NCBI GenBank assembly: GCA_013398615.1
Contig: VZSR01003803.1
Location: 12,126,877-12,190,876, forward strand
From: Brachypodius melanocephalos
Lineage: Eukaryota; Chordata; Aves; Passeriformes; Pycnonotidae
DNA length: 64,000 nt
Reading direction: 5' to 3'
Made by a program: the position numbers and the translations under genes. Shown piece after piece: positions 24,921-36,100 of this stretch (positions within the stretch are counted from its first letter, which is position 1; every line of letters begins with the position of its first letter). A model generated the notes under the pieces. It did not search any database. It was not told the DNA's origin and worked only from the letters and a program-made list of their open reading frames with translations.

Positions 24921-25899
24921 CAACTTGTGCAATTAATATTGCAGTTATTCTCACTGACCTGTTCAGTTAATAGGAGGTGGTAGAGGGTGCTTTCTATGAT
25001 TAAAGCATGTCTGGTCAGAGGGGAGGCATGAAACTTTCAGCATATGATCGTGGTTGGGTGATCTCCAAGCTGACATTGGTCAGCAGCTCTGTAGAAGTGG
25101 AATTTGGGGCTGAAACATTTAAATGTTTCTGATGGACAGGTCTGGCCTTCAGGAAACTGAAAGGGGCTGTACCCACCACAGCCTTAGTGTGGCTGTGTCA
25201 CACCCATCTGGTTCCACTGAAGATGAACACAGTTCAAAATCCTCTTCAACATGCACATGTGAAGATTTTGAAGCCTGTGACTGGCGCTTATGGGACTCTT
25301 TATTTCTATTTTTCTTAGGCATACATACATTTGATATAGATTGCAACTTCTATATAAAGCGTGATCCTCTGCAGTCTTGGAAGTGTCTTGTGTCTTGTGC
25401 TGTGCTCAAAACAAGCTCTTCAGGGGGTTGGCAAGCATTGTATTATGCCATTCACTATTGTGCTGTATAATATGAAGCTTAGCTGAATTACTTGGTAAAA
25501 AATGACAGTAATAATCAGCTATCATTGCACAGAGCTTTGCTGTGCTCAAACAAATCAGTTGCCAATTTCTGCTAGATTCCATGAGGAGTACCACAAATTA
25601 TCAGGAGCTCCTTGTAGTTCTGTCTCTTGCACTTTGAAACAAATGCAGCAAAATTCTAATCATGTGTTCTGTTTTCTGAATTCATGTAGGGCCAGAAAAG
25701 TATGTGTCTTCTTGGGGTTTTTTGTTTGTTTGATTGTTGGCTGTTGCTGGATTGGGCTTTTTGCATAAAAATCCTCTTACAATCGTTTCTGTCCATTGTT
25801 TCCTTAAAAATTAAAATTTTCTAAAATCAATTAATCAGTTTTAGCTATGCTCATTATTCACGTGGAACTGCTTTTCCACCCCCAAATTAATAAACTTTG
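24921..25899. other. unique non-coding stretch between CR1 and the unidentified repeat
   Basis: No gene found. Short frames of up to 115 codons lack recognisable motifs. One AT-rich, CpG-poor block at about 25280-25400 could be conserved but is untested. Confidence 0.4.
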
Positions 25900-26500
25900 C
25901 AGGGAGCTTGTTGCTCTTGTGCAGACTGGCCTTATGACACCTATTTTCTTAGAAGTTTCACTTGTATCATAATTTCATCATTCTCTCATGACTTTTGCTG
26001 ACTGTTATAATATCATGTTTCTGTTCTCAACTCTCCCTCCTCTTTAGCATTGAGAAAGAATCTGTTACAAGACACTTTTTCCTTTTTAGTGATGTTTTGT
26101 AACTATGAGATGATGTACGGAAACCTTGCTGGTAAAGGATCCAGAATTCACCAAAGGATATTCCTAGGAGGTTTGATACCTGTTGCAGTCATTATTACTG
26201 TGGTGTTGTGCCCAGGTTGCTCAAACTTCTGGCTTCCAGGGTCAAGGGATGATACGCTTTGTTTTGTTTGGATTTGTTCCCCACTGGAACAATTTTGCTT
26301 CAGCAGCTCTTTGTGAAGCCAGTCACTGAAGTGCTGTTTTTGTGACAAAGTAGGTTTGCTGTGAGGTGACTGCCTCTTCCATATTTGACACTGCTACCCC
26401 AATAGTGTCCTTTTCAGTTCTCTCAGGGAGTTGTTATTTCTGTTGCTTTCATGTGAGCTGGATCTGTCCCAATTCTTTCATTTCCTAAAAGGTGGCCAAG
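25900..26500. repeat. unidentified dispersed repeat, copy A
   Basis: This segment is collinear with 62080-62696 in the same orientation. Shared anchors (A/B positions) are TGTGCAG (25918/62098), TTTTCTTAGAA (25944/62124), TCATAATTTC (25967/62155), ATCTGTTACA (26060/62244), GGATATTCCyAGGAG (26156/62330), TCAAACT (26221/62392), TTTGTTCC (26273/62466) and AATTCT followed by ATTTCCT (26471/62672). The offset stays within 36171-36201 bases. Between anchors identity falls, with many small indels, so the pair is old. It matches neither the CR1 tails nor the ERVL LTR of this window. The plus strand is pyrimidine-rich. Alternatives are an ancient transposon, an internal part of an old LTR element, or an old segmental duplication. 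True ends are unknown, and a CR1 begins about 140 bp to the right. Confidence 0.6.
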
Positions 26501-26642
26501 ACTACTTTCTACATATTGAACTGCTCTCTGTTGCAGTCTTCTTTGAGCTCACGCTGTCTGCAGTTTGGGACGAGCACTTTCAGGCTTTATTGTGCTTCTT
26601 TTTTATGCTTCTGTCTGCTAAAACATCACCTCACCTCTTGTC

Positions 26643-27157
26643 AGCTTGTCTGGAGTGCTGTGTCCCATTCTGGGCTCGTCAGGACAAGAGAGACATGGAG
26701 CTCCTGGAGCAGGTCCAGCAGAAGGCTACAAAGATGATGGACTGGAGCATTGCTCTTACAAGGAAAAGCTGAGGGAGCTGGGGCTGTTCAGCCTTGGGAA
26801 GAGATGGCTGAGAGAGAACCTTGTCAGTATCTAGAAGTATCTAAAGGATGGGTGCCAAGAGATGGAGCCAGGCTCTTCTCAGTGGCGCCAAGCAATAGGA
26901 CAAGGGGGAATGGGTAGAAATTGATGCACAGAAGTTCCACTTGAACGTAAGGAGGAACTTCTCTACTGTGCGGGTGGCCGAGCACTGGAACAGATTGCCC
27001 AGAGAAGTTGTGGAGTCTCCCTCACTGGAGATATTCGAGAGCTGTTTGGATGCAATCTCATGCAATGTACTTTAGGATGATCTTGCTTGAACAGGGAGAT
27101 TGGACCAGATAACCCCACTGTCACCCCCTCCAGCCTTACCCCTTCTGTGATTCTGTG
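26643..27157 (+). mobile_element. CR1 LINE 3' end, nearly full tail
   Basis: This is the end of the CR1 ORF2 (the reading 'CCVPFWARQDKRDMELLEQV' is visible at about 26658-26717) followed by the 3' UTR. Typical blocks follow in order: 'GAGCCAGGCTCTTCTCAGTGG', 'GTAAGGAGGAACTTCT', 'GCACTGGAACAGATTGCCCA', 'TGTGGAGTCTCC' and the terminal GTGATTCTGTG at 27147-27157. Frameshifts and stops break the coding part. It is 5'-truncated, as expected for target-primed reverse transcription, and lies just right of the unidentified repeat copy A. Confidence 0.93.
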
Positions 27158-29214
27158 TGTACCAAGAAAAAATATCTGACAACCACAATCACCACAAATT
27201 ACTTGTGACCATGTTTGTGTGTGTCAGCTGCTGGATGGTAGCAACCCTTAAGCACAGCCTCATCTCATGACACATCCAGGTAAATGCCAGACCCTATTTT
27301 TCCCTTTCCTGGCAACCAACCTCCCACACCTCCCATTTGCTGAGAATGGGACTATCTGCAATGTTCCTGGTGCTGGGGCAGTGCAGGTGTGGGTGTTGAC
27401 AGAGGTGACCAGATAATTTCAAGTTCATTTATTCTTTTCTCCTTTGGTTTGGTTTTGTTTGCTGAGTTGTTTTTTTCCCCAAAAGTGGTTTTCTAAAGAC
27501 TTTCCAGGAAGGTCTTCCCTCAGATTAGGAGGGTCTCTGAGCACCCTTCCTCACTTACTTCCCCTCAGTTAATTTCCTATGCTCTTTTCAGTCTCTTCAC
27601 CTCTGCTTTGCTCCTGATTTCACCATGTCTTGCATATTTAATCCCTTTCCTAGTGTAGAAGTTAATGGAGGGTCTCTGGTGGCCAGTCCCTGTGGAGCAG
27701 AGACAATTACCAGCCAGCCCTTCGCCTCCACCCCTTGGCCACCTGGTACCTGCTGATAGTGTTTAATGCTCACAGGCTGCTTGGTTGTCTAGGGTTCCTT
27801 CTAAAATAATTAACAGGCCTCATCTTTCTTCTGTTTTTATTCTTTGAGTGCTCATAAAATCATAAATGTAGCCTAAAAGGCAAGGTAGGAAGGGTTTTCA
27901 CGTGGGGGAAACAGAGCTGTTGTTTTCAGTGTGGACAGACTGTAAGGTTCCCAAGTGCTTGAAAGTGTGTCTGTCTTCAGATTTCATAGAACCAAGCAAA
28001 TGTTGCCCTTCATGCGTCCCCCCCCGCCCCCCTAAAAAGGCTGTCAAGGTTAACACCTTTCAATTTTAATTTAGAAGTCTTGATTTACTTCCTGGTTACT
28101 GATAAATATTCAAAACTCAAATGTGTTTTCATACGTTGATACTTCAATGTGTTTTTGAGTTAAAGGCTTTTGAATTTTTCAAAAAAACAGTCTAAAGATG
28201 GAAAATTGGAGAAAAAAAATACATCAACTACTTTACAAAGGATGACTTCCCCATGCTGACCACAGAGCTACAAATAACATTCAGGAGACAAAACCATACT
28301 GCCATGGTTTAAGCTTCACATGCAAAGTATGTAGGCCAAGGTTATTCCATTTTCTTCTCAATTTCTAAAAATGTATAGCTTTTAACAATTCTCCCTGCAT
28401 TTGGTCCCACTCCCAAAGAGCATATATGGTGTTTATCATATTATCCAATATCTAGTCATGGTGTTGCCTGAGGCTAAGAATTAAACTGTAAATAATAAAG
28501 ATTTTAAAAGGTTTTGAATTGGCTTTAAGTTTGGTAAATAATCTAACCAGCACTTTGTTAAGGATGTTCAATTTTTTGTTTTTAATTTGGCCTGTACATG
28601 TCCTACATACTAATGTCTAAATCATTTGAGAAGATTCTCAAAGACAGTAGAGAAATCACAGCTGCAATTCCAATAGCAAGAATATATCCATGGCACACAA
28701 CATTTTCAGTTGTGTATATAGAGGCTTTAGGCTCTGATTTATTTGTAAGACCTTAGGAAGCCAGTCAGTCATCATTTGTAGCTCAGTGAAGATCTCTGGC
28801 TAGCACAGCATGCGGCTAAAATGCTACATCTCACATTGATAGAACCACGCTAGCATTTCAGATGTGAGGAGCAGCTACCTGCCTTAGTTTTGAACTCACA
28901 CTACACCAGAAGCACAAGAATGATTCTTAAGTGGATTTAACAGCCCAGACTGATTTGGTTTGATCTAGACTGGTAATTTTGGAAGTATCTGCAATACCTA
29001 CCTAGGTTATTCCTGATGCAAGGTACATACACCTCATTCTTAATGAATGGGAAATTAATGATATCAGAGGATGATGGAGGGCTTTGCTGGGGTGCATAAC
29101 TGCAGGTAAGATGAAGGACAAAGGAGAAATAATAAAAGTTTTTTAAAAGGGCAAGAAAATATTCTGAATAAAGAATGTCTTACTTCAGAGGCTTTGCAGC
29201 TAGAGAGACTTTTA
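27158..29214. other. unique non-coding stretch
   Basis: No gene or transposon recognised between two sense CR1 copies. It contains the C-rich run at 28018-28032 and otherwise AT-rich intron-like sequence. Confidence 0.4.
28018..28032. repeat. C-run with single interruption (G-rich on minus strand)
   Basis: Eight C, one G, then six C. The minus strand therefore has 14 guanines in a 15-base tract, enough in principle for a compact G-quadruplex. It is not near a recognisable promoter or exon. Confidence 0.7.
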
Positions 29215-30164
29215 AAAGGTAATGAGAATTACAAAGAGAAAGATGATGTGTTGGACAAATGTAAGATATTCAAACCATCTTCAGAAAGAAGTGGGTGACC
29301 TTGAGGACCACAGTAATCGAAAGGGACTGAAATTTAATGGTACAAAATGAAAGGTCAGGTATTTGCTATCTAATAACAAAACTTTCATTACAAATTGGGA
29401 TCTCAGCAGCTGTAAATGACAGAGGAGGAAAAGCTTCTGAAGGAAGTGGCAGGTCAGAGTTGTTGTAAGTATCCAAAGTTATGTATCTGGGAAAAGGCTG
29501 TTCAACTAGGCTAGCTGTCAGTAGTGATGGTGGGAGAATATCAGTGCCATTCCATGAGGTATGCCAGAAACACGGATCCCAAGCTTTAGCATCCCAGGCT
29601 TCATTAAGCAAAGTATTGATCCCTTCCTCCTGCTCAGCCTTAGAAGACGCTGTGCTGTGCTGTGTCGAGTTCTGGGCTCCCCAGTACAAGAGAGGACATG
29701 CTGGAGCAAGTCTAGTGAAGGACCATGAAGATTATTAAATGCTTGGAGGGTCAAGCATTTAATTTATGGGGAAAGGCAAAGAGAACTGGGGCTGTTCAGC
29801 CTGAGGATGAGAAAGCTCAGGGGAATATATTCAATGTTTGTATGATGAGAGAAGTAAAGAAGATGGATCCAGGCTTTTCTCAGTGGTGTCCTAGTGATGG
29901 AGCAAGAGGCAACGGACTCAAACTGAAACATGAAATTCCATCTAAATGTGAGAAGAAACATTTTTACTGTGATAGTGACTGAGCACTGAAACAGGTTTTC
30001 CAGAGAGATTGTGGAGCCTCCATCCTTGGAAATATTCAAAACCAACCCAGGCATGGTTCTAAGTAACCCAGTCTAGGTGACCCTACTTTGAGCAGGGGAT
30101 TGGACTTGCTGACCTCTGCAGCAAAGGCTTTCCCACCTCGGCTGATCTGTGCTTGAGTGATTCA
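29215..30164 (+). mobile_element. CR1 LINE, longest fragment in the window, sense
   Basis: This covers more of CR1 ORF2 than the other copies. The left part has the 'GGTGACCTTGAGGACCACAG', 'GACTGAAATTTAATGGTAC' and 'CAGCTGTAAATGACAGAGGAGG' blocks, which lie upstream of the terminal ORF2 segment. It then runs through 'CTGGGGCTGTTCAGCCTGAGG' and 'AGGCTTTTCTCAGTGGTGTCC' to the 3' UTR end 'GAGCAGGGGATTGGACTTGC' and a terminal GTGATTCA. Stops, indels and substitutions are abundant, so it is older than the 26.6 kb copy. The 5' boundary is approximate. Confidence 0.85.
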
Positions 30165-33100
30165 TAGGAGATGGATTCAGAGTGCAGAGAGGCGTCACAG
30201 GGATGAGAGGGGTCCTAGAGGGCCAACCCTGCGTGGTAGGCTGAAAGTTCTATCTAAAAAATGTGTGCATGAAGGGGAGATTTAAGCACCACAGAGAAAG
30301 AGGAAATATTTATTGCAAAAGGCCATGGTCACACAATAATAGCTGGGTTTATGCTTGCCATAAATAACTGAAAAGTTGAAGTTAAAAGGTATCATTTATC
30401 TGTCAGAGCAATCACATTTGCTATCAACTTTCCAGGCAGAGGGACAAAAAAAAAAAAAAAAGGGTAGCAAATTCTAACCTTTTTTAAACAGCTGCTAGAA
30501 ATCTTTGGAAAATAAATGCTATAATGCAATATCTTAAGGAAGTGAGGGTCCTTCAGTCCTCAGTGAGGAGCACTCAAATATAGAGGTGCCATTGTGTGCC
30601 AGTTTCTGTTTCCTTAAGGAACAAGTGAATGCTAAGAAGTGAAATTGTTGATCTCTGAACTCTCATCTGTATGCCATTACTAAAATGGGATTGTGAGGAC
30701 ATAGAGAAAATGAGGAACCCAAATGCATAAGAATATACAGATCTTCTGTATTTTAACTGGCTTAGCCATTGTAGAAACTTGAGCAAAATCAGCCATAGGT
30801 ATTGTAACATTGCTGCTCTGGTGGGACCCAATGGGGTGAGAGGGCTGGAGACACTGCTTTAAAAACATAAAACTTATTTAATTTAGCTTTAAACTGAGCC
30901 TTCCTTATCTTACTTTAGAGTCCCATTTAATGCGTTAGAATGCAAAATGAAAGGTTTAAGTTCTTTTCCAAATGCCATGCTGAAAATCTCTAACTCCAGC
31001 TCCAGAAAGTTGTGTTGGAAAGTGGTTTTTGGACACCTTAGAAAGAAAATTTCAGCTAAAATTCTTCTTTCTGTCATTTTTGTTAAAGATAGAAATTGGC
31101 TGTGGCATTTTTGGCCTCTGTTGATTGCCTATTATGTGAGAGTGTTAGGAGGATAAGCTACAGGGTTTTTCTCTCTAGTGTTGCCTGCCTCTAGAAAGTG
31201 TTTTCTAGCACCTCTTCTTTCTGATTCTCCCAGAAAATTGAGTTTGGTTCCAAAGCTGCAAGTCAATTGGAATAAAATGCATATGGAAAATTTATCCTTT
31301 GGGCATAATCTCTACATCCACACTTCCATGATGTACAGATCATTCAAACTGTGTGGACAATTGGACAGGACAGAAATCTCATGAAACTGGTAACAATTAC
31401 ACTTCACACAATTGTTAAAGCAAATTACTCTCTTCACCATACATAATTACTATAATTTATATCGAAACATCTGTGGGAAAATAGAAGGCAAAGAGAAGCA
31501 CTTTAGAACCATTTTGTAAAGCTGTAAAATAAATAAGTAGAAAAACAGCTTCGGTCCCAGGTGCTTAAGTATTGATCAATGCCCGGGGAGTATGCAGCCT
31601 CTAGGGCTTCCTCTTCATGGAAGTGGTTGCCTCTAGCCCTTTTTCACAGCTCTCATGATGAGTCCAAGTTTGATGGGTACATTTGCTCCTGGCTGATCAT
31701 TTGGCTTTGGCTCCCATATTGCCACTTGTGCACTTCTCTTTTTAGAACAAGAAAATATCTTACATGTCAGGGTTGTCTATTGTACAGCATTTTGGGTACC
31801 TGCTGATGAAATATTCTCTGGCACCTGAGATTGGCTTGGTGTTGCTGCAATCCCTGTGAAGAGCTTTGCACATCTGCAAGATCTACAGCTGTTTACTGCA
31901 ACACATTTTGGCAGGCAGCACAGGGAGTTTGATGGGATGTCTGACACTGAGCCTCGTCTCCCTTCCAGTTCCTTTGCCCTGTTGTTCCTACCAGAGTGTG
32001 GTGGTATTCCTACCCAGGGAACGCTTGATTCCCACTGCAGCCAAGCTTCAGTCTTCCCCACATCTTTGATGACTCAAACTTCTGCCAACAAATTCTATTA
32101 GGTTCTCCATCACACTGCAAAAGGAAGGACACATGTAATGTTATAAAACTTTCAACAGCTTGTAGGCAAGTGCTGAGGAGTTTCTGTGGATGTGCAGTGA
32201 CTCACATTAGCTGGGATGCTGATGTCTTCTAGGTATATTTGCAGGCTCACCCAGACATCAATGCTTTACTGTGCTTTTGTTCTCTACTGTCAGAACCATT
32301 GCACTGCAAATCTTCCAGCATACCTGGCATGTAAATCTTCCCCTGTGTGGCTTCAAATTTAGTCAGTATCTTCAAAATTGCTCAGTAGCTCATGCTGGGA
32401 GAGAAACATCAGCAGGTTTGAGTGTGCATCAAACCTCAGGTTGAATAGGGAGGGACTCAGAAAAAATTGGCAATGTGGACTTTGCTGCAGGTAGATAACA
32501 CAGAGCTGATGCCCAGCCATCAATTTTAGCTTACTCTATAGCATCAAGATGCAGGCTGCATCTTAATTCCTCTTACAGAATGGTTTGGCTCTGTGTGTCC
32601 TGCTTGAGTCCCTTCAACAGACAGCACTGCAGGAAGGAGGAGCCACCTGAGCCAGCTGTTCCGTGAGCTGAGGATTGGGCTTCTTTTCCAGAGGAAATTT
32701 ACTGGTGTATTGACTGATCCAAGTGTGATGCTAGCAGAACTGCAGGTATGTAAAAGGGAATATTCCCCTATTTCCAGTGGAGAGATGGTAAGATTCATTG
32801 CAAGGTCTTGTCCTCTGTGTGTGTGTGGGACCATTTGTGCCTTTGGACTGGAAAAAGGTTGGGAGAAGAATTACTGCGTGTAACTAGAGAAGGAACAGCT
32901 TGTCACATCAGAAAAACCTAAAGGATCTTCTCTTGTCTAGCTTAGCTAAGTGGAGGCTGGAGGTGGTGCAGCTGCTGTCTGTGAAAGTGCTGGTGGGAAC
33001 AACAAGGATGTTCTGAAAACAGACAAAATCACATGAGAACTAAGATATATAAATGGGCCAGGAGCAAAATCAAGCTGAAATAGGAAAGGTGTCTTCCCAT

Positions 33101-36100
33101 CATTACAGCAGACAAGGAAGAGCCTTCCAAACAATACACAGCTCTTGCTTCCAAAATGAAGTTCATTGTGGCTATGAAACAGTTTCAGACAGTATGATGC
33201 CACTGGCAGACATCTATCATGAGGAATTCTATTCCTTTGTATATCTGGTTGCTAAAATTGCTTTAAGTTCCAGTTATTTTCCTCTCCAAGGGAAGATATC
33301 CACCATGAGAAAACATGGCACACATGCAAAGTGTGCATCAGCAAAGTGCCAAGGGGTCCATTAGCCTTTTTTGTGAGTGTGCTCAGTGGCTTGCTGAAGT
33401 CCCTGTTGATCTGGCCACTGTTGAAATATGTACACAGATTACAGGCAGAACTAAAATGACACTGGGAAACAAAAACAAGCTAGCAGGCAACCAACAGAAA
33501 ATCAGTACACTGAAATCCAGTCCCTTCTGCTCAGGGACTGAGGGTGTCACAGTCTGCAAGGCTCCATGTTGTGCTTCCTCTTGGGAAGTGCAACAGTGAA
33601 GAGGCATCCTGAGAATCATGACGTGCTGTGAAATATGGGTTTAAATTTCACAGAACAGAGATCTATTGCATTCCTGTTTGTTCAAGGTTTGCTCTTAATT
33701 TCTTCCATTGTCTAGAGGAACTTAGATATGGGAATATTAATATTTTATGTCCATTCCCAGACAGGTCTTTTTTCACTCAGGTCCCTGCTAGCAGATGTTC
33801 CTTATCTCTTTTCTTTTAGAGGATTGCTGTTACCCTCCAGCTGTCCCTGTTTTCCTTTAGTTAGGGATCCAGTTGCAGACCTTAATAAGGGGAATTTTCT
33901 TTCGTATCTTGTTGTACTTTTAAAAATAATATGATTGTCCCTCAGACTTCAAGGATTCTCCACATGTTACATTTGGATGGACTTGTGGCTAATGGTCAAC
34001 CCTGATGAAAGTGACCTTTCCTGTTCCTGGGAAACATACTTCTGTCTCCTATCATTTCCTATTTTCTCAAACTACAGTGGAGGCCTGTTTGCCATCTTTA
34101 GCTTCTTTCTGAGACTATTTTCAGCATTCCTGCTCTGGTTATTGACCTAGCAAGGTATCAGCAGCATTGTTTTAACTGTGGTATGTTATGTATTCTGATG
34201 GTACCATGGGTGAAAAGGAAGTTTCTGCTTTTTCCAGGTTAATCTTGGAACAATGATGACTATTTTCTTCTTTTTGTTTCTTTTGTTTGTTTGTAAGCAG
34301 CATCTTTAAAGATGCCAAAAACCTTCAGATATTCTGCCTTTTTTATTCTGCTAAATGCACTTCAAAAACTATCTATATGTAAGAGAAAACACTCCAGAGC
34401 TCAGAGCTCACAGAGCCCTGCATGGTTCTCTTTCAGTTCTTTTTTCAAGACGTTTTCTGAGGCCCTTCTCCTCCCCAGAGGATCTGTATTTTTTGAGTAA
34501 GAACATTACCTTCTGCCTGAAGCCTGCCTGAAGTCAAGGAAAGGTCATGAACTGACTGCAGTGGGTGCTGGATCTAGGTGTCTCTCACAGTCCTCTGGCA
34601 GGCTAAGCAAGCTTAGGGAACTAGAAAGTATTTTTCTTGGTAGAGTATTTTATTCTGAGAAATATTTTATTTTGCACCTTTTGGGTTAAGAGGAAACTAG
34701 AAAATGGCCTGGAAACGGGAGATTACATGAAGGCAGCTGATGGTCCAGCTTAGATGCAGACATGGTCTTTCCTCTTTTAATTTCCCTACTTAAATGAATT
34801 TGTCATGCTTTGTTAGTAAGAAGCTAATGAAATAGTTTGTGCATCACAAGAGGTTAAGTGCATATAATTTCAGCAAATCAAACCAGAGCCTGAAGTGTTA
34901 ACATGCAGTAACTGGGCTCATTCTGTAAAAATGATTAATTCTCCATTTGAGCTGCAATATTCTGGTCCCCTTCTTTCAGACTTTTTCTTTACATTCCTTG
35001 CTGTACTTGTCAAAATTAGGTGTCATAAAGTATGATGTTCTGGAATTAGATGGGTAATCTTCTTTAACTGCTAGTGAGCACTGATCTGTATCAAGCTTCT
35101 GTGGCAAGGCATGCTTCTTCATTTCTCAAATTTTTGTCCTGTCATAATCAGCCATATCACTGGTGCCCTTTAACAGAAATGTGAGACCTGTGTGTCCTCT
35201 GTCAGCCCGTGTCCACATGCCCCTCCTTCTGTTGCTGGGGTAAGCTGGGTGCTGAAGGATGCTCTGGCATGTGCGAGGCTGCTGGAGCCTGGAGTGTCCC
35301 GTGGGGAAGACACAAACAAGTCAGCAGAGAGGCTGTTGAGCAGACTGCACTCACAGAAGATTATGAGTCAGGAGGCTGGAATCAAAGGGTTCACAATTGA
35401 GTTTGTGAAGCACCTTCTAGCTGTTTGTCTCACTGAGAAAACTCAAGCCCTTTACAGTCCTGTGCCATTCCACAGCCCTTATCTGTTACTCTTTGGAGCA
35501 GGAAAGTGGATTGAGTTTGTTACACTGCTAGCAATGTTTCAACACAGAGCAAATTTCATCTTGTGAATGCACATTCACACAGCTCCAATAAAAGGAAGAC
35601 CATCTCTGAACAGATTCTTGGCTTTACCTATTGATTGTTTTTGCTATTACTTAGCAAAGGGCCTGATATCTGGATGCCTTTCAAATGATCAAGAAAAGAA
35701 AGGGTTGCTCTCTTTCTCAAATAACTCATGGAAAAATGTTTGGATGATGCTGTAATCCTTAGTGCTTCCTGTGGGTATTCTCAGTCCTCCTTTGTACCAG
35801 GCCCTTTCTGTGCACACAGCGACCCATCTCAGGTGGCCTTGCTGCCTCAGGAGCATCTTTCCCAGGACACTGCCTCCACCAAGAGCCAGCAGTACATGCT
35901 TGGATGAAGCAGGTAAGAATGATCACTGCCCTTGAGTAACACCCCTGATCCCAGCACTCTGGTTTAGGACTTTCTGGATATGGTCCTGCCCATATGGTAT
36001 GGTAAGGTGCCGTGCATACTGCTGAGTTTAATGGCCACGAATGACTGATCATCCTGGAATTCTCAAACTTGCTCAACTCTTCAGCCTTCAGTGCTCTGTG

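Noticed and set aside
28770..28885. Apparent hairpin formed by ATGCTA and CTCACAT blocks
   Set aside because: The matching blocks are in swapped order when reverse-complemented, so no single extended stem can form.
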